Notes: generated from the letters alone by a model not told the origin. A stretch of 35,858 nucleotides of DNA from Massilia sp. Root133 (GCF_001426525.1 NZ_LMEW01000019.1:1-35858), one strand, 5' to 3'. Shown: positions 24,032 to 32,910, numbered from the stretch's first letter. Numbers and translations are program-made.

Positions 24032-24050
24032 TGCCCCCACCGGAGGGGCA
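24032..24050 (-). terminator. Hairpin after the NRDE gene, possible weak terminator
   Basis: TGCCCC and GGGGCA form a perfect 6-bp stem with a 7-nt loop directly after the NRDE stop. The following sequence is GGAATTTCC, not a clean T-run, so termination may be weak. Confidence 0.4.
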
Positions 24051-24055
24051 ATCAC

Positions 24056-24814
24056 TCAGGCCGCGGCCTGGTCGCAAGGTTTCAGGACGCGCTCGTGCAG
24101 CTCCGGCTCGGCATCGCCGTACAGTTTCACGACCGTCGACGTGCGGGTGCCGTAACCCGGAATCTCGATGCAGACGGCGGAAAGCTGCCGTTCCAGGTCG
24201 AGCGGAACGCCCGTGTCCGGCAGGCGCATGTCCGGTGCGCGCGTCGTATCGGCCAGCATCTCGAAATACGCTTCTTCCGGTGCGCCCTGTAGCAGCAGGC
24301 TGGCGAACGTCGCCTTCGTGCGCACGACCTTGGGCCACGGCGCATCGAGGAGTCCGTTCGACACGCCGTAGATGCCTGGTTCCAGCGGCTGGCCGTTGCG
24401 CGGGTCGCCGCCGGCGTGGTTCGAGAACCAATACATGCCGTCGCGGTCGCCCAGGATCAGGTTGAAGCCGTTGTAGGCATCGGCATCCGGCGCGATGCGC
24501 GCGAGGTAGGCCGGCGCATCGTCGCCGCCCTTGAGGAAATCCGCGACGAGGGCGCCGCGCGTGGGCGCATCCGTGCGCCAGTCGCTGGGAGAGCGGATGT
24601 TCGTGAGGGCGGCGAATTTCGGGCCGCGCGGGCCATCCTTCGTCACGCCCATCCAGCTGCCGCCGCCGCGCAGGTCGCGGCCCGCGATGATGTTGGGCGC
24701 GTCCGGCCACGGGCCGGCCGGGGTGGCGGGACGATCATAGTATTCGTCGCGGTTGGCGCAGGCGACCAGCGGCAGGCCGGGGATCACGCGCCAGGCAAAA
24801 ACGATCAGGCACAT
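24056..24814 (-). CDS. TANGO2/NRDE family protein
   Basis: The 252-residue protein begins MCLIVFAWRV and has the name-giving motif CANRDEYYDRPATP (residues about 19-32). GGGSWMGVTKDG, FAALTNIRSP, YNGFNLILGD and YGVSNGLLDAPWPK follow in the usual family order. Human TANGO2 and bacterial homologues have been linked to haem and lipid handling; the fold is related to N-terminal nucleophile hydrolases, so Cys2 may matter. The longer open frame upstream (to 25207) is rejected because it runs across the DUF4936 gene. The start overlaps the end of the DUF4936 gene by 10 bp, giving translational coupling. Confidence 0.9.
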   Translation of the reverse strand: MCLIVFAWRVIPGLPLVACANRDEYYDRPATPAGPWPDAPNIIAGRDLRGGGSWMGVTKDGPRGPKFAALTNIRSPSDWRTDAPTRGALVADFLKGGDDAPAYLARIAPDADAYNGFNLILGDRDGMYWFSNHAGGDPRNGQPLEPGIYGVSNGLLDAPWPKVVRTKATFASLLLQGAPEEAYFEMLADTTRAPDMRLPDTGVPLDLERQLSAVCIEIPGYGTRTSTVVKLYGDAEPELHERVLKPCDQAAA

Positions 24815-25083
24815 GTTGGGAGATCCGTAAAAATTTCGGCGCGGCGGGGGCCTTCGATGAGGCCTGCGAATCCGGCGCTGCGGGCCGCGGCGTCGAGCCG
24901 CGCGGGAAAGGCGTCGTCCACGCCGGGGTAGACTTCCATCCAGGTCTGCAGGCCGTCGCGCACGTCGGGCCGGCGTTTCAGCTGCGCCGGCACGGCGAAG
25001 CCCGCCTGCAGCGCGCGCACGCGCGGCGCGAGCGCCGCGGCGTCGGCTTCGCGCACCTTGTAATAGACGTACAGGTCGATCAT
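24805..25083 (-). CDS. DUF4936 family protein
   Basis: The 92-residue protein (MIDLYVYYKVREADAAALAP...) matches the short betaproteobacterial DUF4936 family, with RRPDVRDGLQTWMEVYPGVD in the middle and a cysteine near the end (DLPTCA). Its size and alternating beta/alpha pattern resemble a ferredoxin-like fold, but no activity is known. It starts 5 bp after ygfZ and overlaps the NRDE start by 10 bp, so the three genes form a tight unit. The family is regularly seen beside ygfZ in Burkholderiales, as far as I recall. Confidence 0.85.
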   Translation of the reverse strand: MIDLYVYYKVREADAAALAPRVRALQAGFAVPAQLKRRPDVRDGLQTWMEVYPGVDDAFPARLDAAARSAGFAGLIEGPRRAEIFTDLPTCA

Positions 25084-25088
25084 GTGCG

Positions 25089-26147
25089 TCAAACGTCGAG
25101 TGCGTCGAGCGCGTACGGCAGCGGCAGGAAATCCAGCTTCGTGCCGCCGGCGGAGCCGTGCCGCACCTCGCCGTCCAGCGCCGCGAGCTTGATCTCGACG
25201 AGGACATCGGCCCCGCCCGCGCCGTTCGGCGCCGCGTTGACGATCATGCCGGACGGCTGGTCCGGGTCGGCGACGGAGAAGACTTCGTCGCCCGGACGCG
25301 CGGCCGCATTGGCGAGCGTGGCCAGCGCCATGCGGCGTTTCAGCTTGCCGAGATACTGGCTGCGGGCGACGATTTCCTGGCCCGGATAGCAACCCTTCTT
25401 GAAATTGACGCCGCCGAGCAGTTCGTAATTGACCATCTGCGGCACGAACTGTTCCTGCGTGCCGGGGCCGATCTGCGGCACGCCGGCGTGGATCGCCGCC
25501 AGTTGCCAGGCCGCGTTGCCGCCCAGCGCGAGCGTGTCCTTCCACGCGGCCAGCGCGGCAATGGCGGCATCGGCCGTCGTCAGCCACAGGTAGCGCGGCT
25601 GGCCGAATGCATCGGCGAGGCGGATCACGGTGCCGGCCTCGCCGTCGACTTTCGCGTACGGTGCGTCGGGCAGGGTGCCGGTGCGGGCACGGAGCGCGTC
25701 GGCCGCGGCTGCGCCGCCCAGGCCGAGGACGGCCGCGTTACGCGCCTCGTCGGTGGCGTCGCGCAGCTTCGCTTTCGCGCGCAGCACGAACATCGTCAGG
25801 CGCTTTTGCAGCGGCGCCTGGATGGCGCGCGGCAGCTGCAGATAAATGCTTTCGGCATCGCGCCACATCAGGAACGTCGCCTGCAGGCGACCCTTCGGCG
25901 TGCAATAGCCGGCGAGGCGCGCTTCGGACGGGCCGAGGTGCTCGACGTCGTTGGTCAGCTGGTTGTGCAGGAAGCTCGCGGCGTCTTCGCCGGACACTCC
26001 CATGAGCCCGAGGTCGGAGACGGGGGCGGCGAAGCCCTGTTCGAGGTCGGCGGTGGCGAGTACGCGGCCGAAATCCTCGACCTGCGTCGGGCTATCGGGT
26101 TGAAAGCGGGCGCCCAGGGTGGCGAGATGTTCGATCCAATGGTTCAT
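25089..26147 (-). CDS. ygfZ: Folate-binding protein YgfZ (tRNA-modifying / Fe-S maintenance)
   Basis: The 352-residue protein is related to the glycine-cleavage T-protein. It carries the YgfZ signature KGCYPGQEIVAR (residues about 250-261) with the reactive cysteine, the N-terminal ISGEDA-like motif (VSGEDAASFLHNQLTNDV) and YCTPKGRLQATF. YgfZ binds tetrahydrofolate and supports repair or assembly of certain Fe-S enzymes, including the tRNA-methylthiolating MiaB. It heads a three-gene unit with DUF4936 and NRDE genes and is divergent from mltG across about 104 bp. Confidence 0.93.
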   Translation of the reverse strand: MNHWIEHLATLGARFQPDSPTQVEDFGRVLATADLEQGFAAPVSDLGLMGVSGEDAASFLHNQLTNDVEHLGPSEARLAGYCTPKGRLQATFLMWRDAESIYLQLPRAIQAPLQKRLTMFVLRAKAKLRDATDEARNAAVLGLGGAAAADALRARTGTLPDAPYAKVDGEAGTVIRLADAFGQPRYLWLTTADAAIAALAAWKDTLALGGNAAWQLAAIHAGVPQIGPGTQEQFVPQMVNYELLGGVNFKKGCYPGQEIVARSQYLGKLKRRMALATLANAAARPGDEVFSVADPDQPSGMIVNAAPNGAGGADVLVEIKLAALDGEVRHGSAGGTKLDFLPLPYALDALDV

Positions 26148-26251
26148 GACACGAATTATTTCCGGTTTGGCTGTATCGGCTTTATGATTACGGCCTCATT
26201 ATAAGTTCGCCTTCGAAAATGCGCCGACGACGGCAAAAAACCAGGTCCAGC

Positions 26252-27253
26252 ATGGCATTCATAAAAAAACTCATCGTCACAGGCGTCATCGTGGCCGTCG
26301 GTGCCGGCGCCGGCTTCCAGTGGTGGAGCAAGCAGCCGATCACGCCGGGAAACGCGGCCGTCATCCCGTTCGCCATCGCGCAGGGCAGCCACGTGGCCGG
26401 CGCCGCGCAGCAGATGGCGACGGCCGGCGTGCCCGTCAACCCGTTCCTGTTCGGCGTGCTGGCGCGGATCACGGGCAAGGCGGGCCAGATCAAGGCCGGC
26501 AGCTACGAGCTGAAGCCGGATACGTCGCCGCGTCGTCTGCTCACCCAGCTCGTGCGCGGCGAGTTCGCGCAGGAATCGCTGACGATCATCGAAGGCTGGA
26601 CGTTCCGCCAGATGCGGCAAGCCATCGACGCGGCCCCGAACCTGAAGCACGAGACGGCGAAACTGTCCGACCAGGAATTGCTGGCGAAGATCGCCCCGGA
26701 CTACAAGGCGCCGGAGGGCCTGTTCTTCCCCGATACGTATCTGTTCGCGAAGAACGCGAGCGACCTGTCGATCTACAAGCAGGCGCACGAGATGATGATG
26801 AAGCGCCTGAAGGCCGCGTGGGAAAAACGCGACCCGGGCCTGCCGTACACGGAGCCGTACCAGGCGCTGATCATGGCGTCCCTGGTGGAAAAGGAAACGG
26901 GCCAGAAGAGCGAACGCGCGATGATCGCGGGCGTCTTCGTGAATCGCCTGAAAGCGGGCATGCTGCTGCAGACCGACCCCACCGTCATCTACGGCATGGG
27001 CGAGAAATACGACGGCAAGATCCGCAAGAAGGACCTCGAGACCGACACCCCGTACAATACCTATACGCGCGCCGGCCTGCCGCCGACGCCGATCGCGCTG
27101 CCGGGCGTGCAATCGCTGGCCGCCGCGACGGCGCCGGCGAAGACGGAAGCCTTGTATTTCGTGTCGCGCGGCGACGGCACCAGCCACTTCTCGGTCAACC
27201 TGAATGAGCACAACAAGGCCGTGAACCAGTACCAGCGCAACCAGTCGCAGTAA
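26252..27253 (+). CDS. mltG: Endolytic murein transglycosylase MltG
   Basis: The 333-residue protein starts MAFIKKLIVTGVIVAVGAGAG, a single N-terminal membrane anchor; an ATG 11 codons earlier is possible. The YceG domain follows, with IIEGWTFRQMRQAID, PEGLFFPDTYLFAK, the catalytic glutamate in MASLVEKETG, LQTDPTVIYGMG, and the C-terminal FVSRGDGTSHFS motif. MltG cuts nascent glycan strands in the periplasm and sets their length. It lies 6 bp before tmk, starting the conserved order mltG-tmk-holB-pilZ. The usual upstream partner pabC is absent here; ygfZ lies there instead on the other strand. Confidence 0.95.
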   Translation: MAFIKKLIVTGVIVAVGAGAGFQWWSKQPITPGNAAVIPFAIAQGSHVAGAAQQMATAGVPVNPFLFGVLARITGKAGQIKAGSYELKPDTSPRRLLTQLVRGEFAQESLTIIEGWTFRQMRQAIDAAPNLKHETAKLSDQELLAKIAPDYKAPEGLFFPDTYLFAKNASDLSIYKQAHEMMMKRLKAAWEKRDPGLPYTEPYQALIMASLVEKETGQKSERAMIAGVFVNRLKAGMLLQTDPTVIYGMGEKYDGKIRKKDLETDTPYNTYTRAGLPPTPIALPGVQSLAAATAPAKTEALYFVSRGDGTSHFSVNLNEHNKAVNQYQRNQSQ

Positions 27254-27259
27254 TTACGA

Positions 27260-27895
27260 ATGAATGCCATGAATCAAACCGATGCCACCCGCGGGCGTTT
27301 CATCACCTTCGAAGGCATCGACGGCGCCGGCAAGTCGACGCACATCGGCTACGTCACCTCGCTGCTGAAAGGCGCAGGCAAGCGGGTCGTCTCGACGCGC
27401 GAGCCGGGCGGCACGCCGCTCGGCGAAAAACTGCGCGACCTCGTGCTGCACGAGAAAATGCACCTCGAGACGGAAGCCCTCATCATGTTCGCCAGCCGGC
27501 GCGAGCACGTCGCGCAAGTCGTCGAACCGGCGATCGCGCGCGGCGACTGGGTGCTGTCCGACCGTTTCACGGATGCCAGCTTCGCCTACCAGGGCGGCGG
27601 GCGCGGTCTCGATCGCGCCAAGCTCGAGGCGCTGGAGCAGTGGGTGCATCCGCACCTGCAGCCTGACCTCACCCTGCTGTTCGATGTCCCGCTGGACGTC
27701 GCCAAGGCCCGCCTGTCGGCCTCGCGCACGCTCGACAAGTTCGAGATGGAGCAGGCCGATTTCTTTGCGCGCGTGCGGGGCGAATACCTGCGCCGCGCGG
27801 CGGCGTCGAATGGACGCATTGTCGTCATCGATTCGACGAAGACGATCGCTGAAGTGCGCGCCGCGCTGCAGGCCGCGCTGGAGACCTGGCTGTGA
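27260..27895 (+). CDS. tmk: Thymidylate kinase
   Basis: The 211-residue kinase has the P-loop [11 protein letters not shown] (residues about 18-28), the dTMP-binding [10 protein letters not shown], and [17 protein letters not shown]; a LID region follows. It phosphorylates dTMP to dTDP with ATP in the cytoplasm and is essential for DNA synthesis. A second ATG at codon 4 is a plausible start. The stop TGA overlaps the GTG start of holB (GTGA), so the two are translationally coupled. Confidence 0.96.
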   Translation: MNAMNQTDATRGRFITFEGIDGAGKSTHIGYVTSLLKGAGKRVVSTREPGGTPLGEKLRDLVLHEKMHLETEALIMFASRREHVAQVVEPAIARGDWVLSDRFTDASFAYQGGGRGLDRAKLEALEQWVHPHLQPDLTLLFDVPLDVAKARLSASRTLDKFEMEQADFFARVRGEYLRRAAASNGRIVVIDSTKTIAEVRAALQAALETWL

Positions 27896-28920
27896 GCATG
27901 TACCCTTGGCAAGAAGACGCATGGACGCGGCTGCAGGCGATGCGCGTGCGGCTGCCCCATGCGATCCTGTTCCATGGCCCGGCCGGCATCGGCAAGGCCG
28001 ATTTCATCGAGGCGTTCGCCCAGGCGCTGCTGTGCGAAAACATGAGGCCGGACGGCCACGCGTGCGGCACATGCGCGTCGTGCGGCTGGTTTGTCCAGGG
28101 CAACCATCCCGACTACCGCCGCGTGCGGCCGGAAGCGATGGAAGACGAAGCGCCTTCCGCGGAGGGCGACGAGGCGCCGGCCGAAGAGAAAAAGGCCAAG
28201 TCGAAGACGGCGTCGAAAGAGATCAAGATCGAGCAGGTGCGTGCGCTGGCCGATTTCATGAACATCTCGACGCACCGCCAGGGCCTGCGCGTGGTCGTGC
28301 TGTACCCGGCCGAGGCCCTGAACATGCCGGCGTCGAACGCCCTGCTGAAGACGCTCGAGGAACCGCCGCCGGGCACCGTGTTCCTGCTGGCATCGAACGG
28401 GCTGGACCGGCTCCTGCCGACGATCCTGTCGCGCTGCCGCAAGTTCGCTTTGCCGATGCCGGATCACGGCCAGGCGCTGGCGTGGCTCGACGCGCAGGGC
28501 GTTGCCGATGCGGACGGGTGGCTGCGCGAGCAGGGCGGCGCGCCGCTCGCGGCGCTGGCACAGGCTGAGACGGGAAGCCGCGAAGAGCTCGACGGCCTGC
28601 TGCACGTGCTCGCGCACCCGAGCGTCGACGCCGCGTTGCGCAGTGCCGACAAACTGAGCAAGGCGCCGCTGGCAGCCCTCGTCGCGTGGCAGCAGCGGTG
28701 GCTGTATGACGTGTTTTCGTACAAGCTGTCCGGCGTGATCCGGTATTATCCGAGATATCAGCGGGAACTGGCGGCGCTGGCCGGACGGGTGCACGTCGCC
28801 CAGTTGATGCAGGCGATCAAGTCCACGAACGAGCGCCGCGCCGTGGCCGATCACCCCTTGTCGCCGAAGCTGTTTGTCGAAGACATGTTGCTCGATTACA
28901 CTGCCCGCTGCGGTCTGTGA
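27892..28920 (+). CDS. holB: DNA polymerase III subunit delta'
   Basis: The 342-residue clamp-loader subunit starts at GTG 27892, overlapping the tmk stop; ATG two codons later is an alternative. It has a Walker A-like loop (HGPAGIGK), a zinc-binding cysteine group ([17 protein letters not shown]), the [12 protein letters not shown] motif, and a sensor-like region [14 protein letters not shown]. It forms part of the clamp loader that places the beta clamp on DNA. An insert at about residues 80-105 is unusually rich in Glu, Ala and Lys ([18 protein letters not shown]) and is probably a flexible loop; it lies between the zinc module and the IKIEQVR helix. Confidence 0.95.
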   Translation: MSMYPWQEDAWTRLQAMRVRLPHAILFHGPAGIGKADFIEAFAQALLCENMRPDGHACGTCASCGWFVQGNHPDYRRVRPEAMEDEAPSAEGDEAPAEEKKAKSKTASKEIKIEQVRALADFMNISTHRQGLRVVVLYPAEALNMPASNALLKTLEEPPPGTVFLLASNGLDRLLPTILSRCRKFALPMPDHGQALAWLDAQGVADADGWLREQGGAPLAALAQAETGSREELDGLLHVLAHPSVDAALRSADKLSKAPLAALVAWQQRWLYDVFSYKLSGVIRYYPRYQRELAALAGRVHVAQLMQAIKSTNERRAVADHPLSPKLFVEDMLLDYTARCGL

Positions 28921-28933
28921 CGAAAGGAAGATG

Positions 28934-29335
28934 ATGAGCGTATCGCCGAACGGTCCGATCAGCGGCCTGCCCGCCGATCCGAACGCGCCCCAGCCGGCGC
29001 GGCCGTCCGTACTGTCGCTCGCCATCAAGGAAAAGGCCGCCCTGTACGCGGCCTATATGCCGTTCCTGAAGAATGGCGGCATGTTCGTGCCGACCAACAA
29101 GCCGTACAAGATCGGCGACGAGATCTACCTGATCCTGTCGCTGATGGACGATCCGAACAAATACCCGATCGCCGGCAAGGTCGCGTGGATCACGCCGGCC
29201 GGCGCGAACAACAACAAGGCGCAAGGCATCGGCGTGCACTTCCCGGCCGACGAGACCGGGCAGCGCGCCCGCCTGCGCATCGAAGAAATCCTCGGCGCCG
29301 CACTGCGTTCGTCGCGCGCCACCCATACCCTGTAA
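28934..29335 (+). CDS. pilZ: PilZ-domain protein, type IV pilus type
   Basis: The 133-residue protein has the core SLAIKEKAALYAAYMPFLKNGGMFVPT, then YKIGDEIYLILSLMDDP and KVAWITPAGANNNKAQGIGVHF. It matches the Pseudomonas/Xanthomonas PilZ that is needed for type IV pili. The c-di-GMP motifs RxxxR and D/NxSxxG are not visible, as in those orthologues, so it probably works through protein contacts (FimX/PilB type) rather than by binding the nucleotide. ATG 28934 is preferred over 28931 because its spacing from AAGGA is better. The position after holB is conserved in many proteobacteria. Confidence 0.92.
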   Translation: MSVSPNGPISGLPADPNAPQPARPSVLSLAIKEKAALYAAYMPFLKNGGMFVPTNKPYKIGDEIYLILSLMDDPNKYPIAGKVAWITPAGANNNKAQGIGVHFPADETGQRARLRIEEILGAALRSSRATHTL

Positions 29336-29350
29336 CTTCCTGGTTTCACC

Positions 29351-29869
29351 ATGCCGTCCTACGTACACCGCCTCGCCCGCAGGGAAGACCTGCCCGTCAT
29401 CGTCGACATCTACAACTCCACCATCGCCTCGCGCGAAGTCACGGCGGACACCGAACCCGTCACCGTGCAGTCGCGCGAAGCCTGGTTCGACGACCACACG
29501 CCGGAACGCCGGCCGCTGTGGGTGATCCACGACGCGGCCGATACGTCGGACGAGCCGGCCGTGATCGGCTGGTGCTCGTACTCGAATTTCTATGGCCGCC
29601 CCGCGTACTCGGGCACGGCCGAGCTGTCGATCTATATCGCGGAAGCGTGGCGCGGCAAGGGTGTCGGGCGTTACTGCCTGGAACAGGCGATGGCGTTCGC
29701 GCCCAACGTGAACGTGCATACCTTGCTGGGGTTTATCTTTGGCCACAATGTGCCGAGCCTGACTCTGTTCCGCAAGTATGGGTTCGATACGTGGGCGCAT
29801 TTTCCGCGCGTGGCCAATCTGGATGGCATCGAGCGGGACCTGATCATCCTCGGCAAACGGGTGGCCTGA
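29351..29869 (+). CDS. GNAT N-acetyltransferase, phosphinothricin acetyltransferase-like
   Basis: The 172-residue protein matches the PAT/Bar/YncA group: an N-terminal REDLPVIVDIYNSTIA, PLWVIHDAAD, GWCSYSNFYGRPAYSGTAELSIYIAEAWRGKGVG with the acetyl-CoA loop, and the C-terminal GHNVPSLTLFRKYGFDTWAHFPRVANLDG. Relatives acetylate phosphinothricin, methionine sulfoximine or similar amino-acid analogues; the real substrate here is unknown. It sits between pilZ and tatD, which are usually neighbours, so it looks like an insertion into the conserved block. A REP pair follows directly after its stop. Confidence 0.9.
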   Translation: MPSYVHRLARREDLPVIVDIYNSTIASREVTADTEPVTVQSREAWFDDHTPERRPLWVIHDAADTSDEPAVIGWCSYSNFYGRPAYSGTAELSIYIAEAWRGKGVGRYCLEQAMAFAPNVNVHTLLGFIFGHNVPSLTLFRKYGFDTWAHFPRVANLDGIERDLIILGKRVA

Positions 29870-29872
29870 CAT

Positions 29873-29952
29873 CGTCATTCCCGCGCACGCGGGAATCCAT
29901 ACCGAGCCACAGAATTCGGTGAGCATGGGTTCCCGCCTCCGCGGGAACGACG
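29873..29952. repeat. Pair of inverted REP-like elements (BIME-like)
   Basis: Two copies of a CGTC(A/G)TTCCCGCG...CGCGGGAA element face each other, at 29873-29900 and 29925-29952. Each contains its own 8-bp hairpin (29877-29884 with 29889-29896; 29929-29936 with 29941-29948), and a 5-bp stem ACCGA/TCGGT joins the middle. It fills the gap between the GNAT gene and tatD. This repeat type is widespread in beta- and gammaproteobacteria. Confidence 0.8.
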
Positions 29953-29967
29953 GGTTACAATATCGGG

Positions 29968-30750
29968 ATGTATATCGATTCCCACTGCCACATCAATTTC
30001 CCGGAACTGGCCGCCAGGATGCCGGACATCCTGGCCAAGATGGCCGAGAACAAGGTCTCGCACGCGCTGTGCGTCTCCGTCGACCTGCCGGAGTTCCCCA
30101 GCGTGCTCGCGCTGGCCGAGCAATATCCGCACATTTATGCCTCGGTCGGGGTGCATCCCGATTACGAGGACACGCCCGAGCCGACCGTCGCCCGGCTCGT
30201 CGAGCTGGCCGATCACCCGAAGGTCATCGCGATCGGCGAGACCGGTCTCGATTATTACCGGCTGGAAGGTGACCTCGAATGGCAGCGCGAGCGTTTCCGC
30301 ACGCACATCCGCGCGTCGCGCGAGACGCGCAAGCCGCTGATCATCCACACGCGTTCGGCCAGCGAAGACACGATCCGTATCATGCGCGAAGAAGGCGCGG
30401 GCACGGACAAGGGCGGCGTCGCGGGCGTCATGCACTGCTTCACGGAGTCGCTCGACGTGGCGCTGGCCGCCATCGAGATGGGTTTCTATATCTCGTTCTC
30501 CGGCATCGTGACGTTCAAGAGTGCGAAGGACTTGCAGGCGGTGGCGCAGGCGCTGCCGCTGGACCGCATCCTCATCGAGACGGATTCGCCTTACCTCGCC
30601 CCCGTGCCGTTCCGCGGCAAGATGAACGAGCCGGGCTATGTGGCGCACGTGGCCGAATATCTCGCCACATTGAAGGACGTGCCGCTGCGCGAGATCGCCG
30701 ACCGTACCACCGAGAATTTCTTCAACCTGTTCAAGACCGCGAGGACCTGA
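29968..30750 (+). CDS. tatD: TatD-family metal-dependent hydrolase (DNase)
   Basis: The 260-residue protein has the full TatD metal site: DSHCHINF (HxH), GETGLDYYR (Glu), LIIHTRSA (His), MHCFTES (His) and LIETDSPYLAP (Asp). TatD-family enzymes are cytoplasmic 3'-5' DNases linked to DNA repair; the YcfH-type subgroup is the closest. It follows the holB-pilZ block but is separated from it by the GNAT gene and the REP pair, so it may now have its own promoter. The GTG start of the ankyrin gene follows three bases after its stop. Confidence 0.94.
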   Translation: MYIDSHCHINFPELAARMPDILAKMAENKVSHALCVSVDLPEFPSVLALAEQYPHIYASVGVHPDYEDTPEPTVARLVELADHPKVIAIGETGLDYYRLEGDLEWQRERFRTHIRASRETRKPLIIHTRSASEDTIRIMREEGAGTDKGGVAGVMHCFTESLDVALAAIEMGFYISFSGIVTFKSAKDLQAVAQALPLDRILIETDSPYLAPVPFRGKMNEPGYVAHVAEYLATLKDVPLREIADRTTENFFNLFKTART

Positions 30751-30752
30751 CC

Positions 30753-31403
30753 GTGACCCTTCTTCGATCGATCCTGCTCGCCGCCGCGCTGGCGGCACCC
30801 GCCCTGGCGCTGGCCGACCAGACGAGCGACTTCTTCCGTGCCGTGCAGATGGACGATGCGCGCACGGTGCGTTCGCTATTGGGCAAGGTCGATCCGAACC
30901 GGGGCAATCCCGTCGGCGGCGAACCGCCCCTCGTGCTGGCGGTGCGCGAAGGCGCGATGCAGGTGTTCGACGCGCTGCTGCGCCACCCGGGCACGAACGT
31001 CGATGCGCCTGCGCTGAACGGCAACACGGCGCTGATGATGGCCGCGTACAAGCACAACAAGCCGGCCGCCGAAGCGCTGATTGCAAAAGGCGCCGCGGTC
31101 AACCGTCCGGGCTGGACGCCGCTGCACTACGCGGCCGCCAGCGGCGATAACGACATCGCGCGCCTGCTGCTCGCGCGCGGCGCCCGCATCGATGCGCAAT
31201 CGCCGCCGGCCAGCGGCAAGTTCACGCCGCTGATGATGGCGGCGCGCGAAGGGCACGAGGACACGGCCGTGTTCCTGCTCGGCCAGGGTGCCGATCCGGG
31301 ACTGAAGAATGGCGAAGGTCTCACGGCGGCCGAGATCGCGCGCCGGGCCGATCACGCCAGCATCGCGGCGAAGCTCGACACGCCGGTCAAGCCTGCCCGC
31401 TGA
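30753..31403 (+). CDS. Secreted ankyrin-repeat protein
   Basis: The 216-residue protein starts at GTG 30753 with GAGGA seven bases upstream. It has a signal peptide (residues 1 to about 23, LLRSILLAAALAAPALALA-DQ), then about five ankyrin repeats, among them NGNTALMMAAYKHNKPAAEALIAKGAAVN, GWTPLHYAAASGDNDIARLLLARGARID and KFTPLMMAAREGHEDTAVFLLGQGAD. Ankyrin repeats bind other proteins; a periplasmic place is likely. Close spacing behind tatD is common in betaproteobacteria. The stop is one base from the convergent stop of the diguanylate cyclase gene. Confidence 0.88.
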   Translation: MTLLRSILLAAALAAPALALADQTSDFFRAVQMDDARTVRSLLGKVDPNRGNPVGGEPPLVLAVREGAMQVFDALLRHPGTNVDAPALNGNTALMMAAYKHNKPAAEALIAKGAAVNRPGWTPLHYAAASGDNDIARLLLARGARIDAQSPPASGKFTPLMMAAREGHEDTAVFLLGQGADPGLKNGEGLTAAEIARRADHASIAAKLDTPVKPAR

Positions 31404-31404
31404 G

Positions 31405-32718
31405 CTAGCTTTCCCCGCACTTGTGGGCGCGCTTCCGCGTGTACATGTGCGCGTCCGCATGCATGAGTAGGGTCTCGACCTGGTCCGCGTGATCGGGGAA
31501 CAGGCCGATGCCGATGCTGACGCCGATGTGCAGCGGCGCACATTGCGTCGGCACGGGCCGCACGAGCGCGGCGCGGATCTTGTCGGCGCAGTGTTCCGCG
31601 TCCTCGGGCGCATGCAGGTCTTCCAGCAGCAGCACGAATTCGTCGCCGCCCAGGCGCGCCACCGTGTCCGATTCGCGCGCGCATTCCACCAGCCGCGCCG
31701 CGACTTCGCGCAGCAGCGCATCGCCGGCCGCATGACCATAGCGGTCGTTGACCTCCTTGAAATCGTTCACGTCCACGTAAAGCAGGCCGAGCCGCGATTG
31801 GCAGCGCCGCGCCCGCGCGACGGCCGTGCGGATGCGGTCGAAGAACAACCGGCGGTTCGGCAGGCCCGTCAGTTCGTCGAGGCAGGCCGACCGCATCAGG
31901 TCGTCATGCAGGCGCTTGCGTTCCAGCGCCAGGCCGACCTGGGCTGCGACGAAGCGCAGCAGGCCGCGGTCGGCGGGAGAGTATCCCGTGCCGGTGCGGT
32001 CGCGCAGCAGCAGCGCGCCGATCGTGCCGGCCGGGCCGCCCAGTTCGATCATGAGCCACGTGTTCAGGCGGCCGGCGCCAACGTGGCGGACGGCGTCCGG
32101 CGCGATACTGTCCGGCATTGTCGCGGCCGCGCGCCAGCGTGCCAGGCACGCGCGCGACGGCAGGCGCATCTTCGGATCGTGGTCGCACTGGTAGACGACC
32201 TTGAAACCATGCTGCGGGGTCGGGTCGCTGACGACCACCATCCCGGGTGCACCCACCAGGTGGTCGAGGATGGCGTGGATCTCGCCGCACAGTCCGGCCA
32301 GGTCGCCCGCGTGGTAGACCGCTTCGGAAATCGCGTACGTCGCCGCCTGGCGCCGCTCGGCGCGCTTGCGGGCGCTGATGTCGCGCCCGACGCCCAGGCG
32401 CAGGCCGTGGTCCGCGATATAGCGCGCCGACCACATGACGTCGACGCGGCGGCCGTCCTTGTGGAGGTAGCGGTTCTCGAAGCCGACGCGTTCCTGGCCC
32501 GCCTGCACGCGCGCGCTTTCCATGCACGTGATGGCGCGGTCCTCGGGCACGACGAAATCGAGCATGTATTGACCGATCAGCTCGGTGGGACGATAGCCGA
32601 GCATGCGTTCGCACCCGGCGCTGACGTCCACGATGATGCCGCGCCGGTCCACCAGGAAAACGACGTCCAGCAACAGGTCGGCAATATTCGCCGACAGGGA
32701 ACGGATCGATTGGACCAT
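31405..32718 (-). CDS. PAS-GAF-GGDEF diguanylate cyclase
   Basis: The 437-residue protein should make cyclic di-GMP from two GTP. Residues 8-120 form a PAS domain with a C-terminal PAC motif (RYLHKDGRRVDVMW...GVGRDISARKRAERR). Residues 125-270 look like a GAF domain. Residues 275-432 form the GGDEF domain: DELTGLPNRRLFFDR, VDVNDFKEVNDRYGH, the intact signature RLGGDEF (357-361), and a product-inhibition I-site RESD at 348-351. No membrane segment or phosphodiesterase domain is seen. The enzyme therefore seems active, feedback-inhibited, and controlled by a small ligand or redox cue at PAS or GAF. It is divergent from the PRMT-like gene. Confidence 0.93.
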   Translation of the reverse strand: MVQSIRSLSANIADLLLDVVFLVDRRGIIVDVSAGCERMLGYRPTELIGQYMLDFVVPEDRAITCMESARVQAGQERVGFENRYLHKDGRRVDVMWSARYIADHGLRLGVGRDISARKRAERRQAATYAISEAVYHAGDLAGLCGEIHAILDHLVGAPGMVVVSDPTPQHGFKVVYQCDHDPKMRLPSRACLARWRAAATMPDSIAPDAVRHVGAGRLNTWLMIELGGPAGTIGALLLRDRTGTGYSPADRGLLRFVAAQVGLALERKRLHDDLMRSACLDELTGLPNRRLFFDRIRTAVARARRCQSRLGLLYVDVNDFKEVNDRYGHAAGDALLREVAARLVECARESDTVARLGGDEFVLLLEDLHAPEDAEHCADKIRAALVRPVPTQCAPLHIGVSIGIGLFPDHADQVETLLMHADAHMYTRKRAHKCGES

Positions 32719-32749
32719 GGGGCCTGCTAACGGAAACAGCGGTGGGAAA

Positions 32750-32780
32750 ATACTAGCATTCCCGCATGGAAAAAGGTCAA
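32750..32780 (-). promoter_or_regulatory. Possible promoter of the diguanylate cyclase gene
   Basis: On the minus strand TTGACC (32780-32775) and TAGTAT (32755-32750) are 19 bp apart, about 32 bp upstream of the start codon. The -35 box is good but the spacing is long, so this is tentative. Confidence 0.3.
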
Positions 32781-32910
32781 GCTATTTATGCATCGCCGGC
32801 CGGCTGTTCCATCGATCCGACAAACTGGCCGGCAAATCCCCGTCAGCTCGGCGCATCAGTTGCATAAAAGCATGGAGATAATGCAGGCACACTCCGACAC
32901 AGAGGAACAC

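Noticed and set aside
24056..25207. A longer NRDE protein starting at 25207
   Set aside because: The extra 131 residues run through the DUF4936 gene in another frame and resemble nothing; MCLIVFAWRV is the typical family start.
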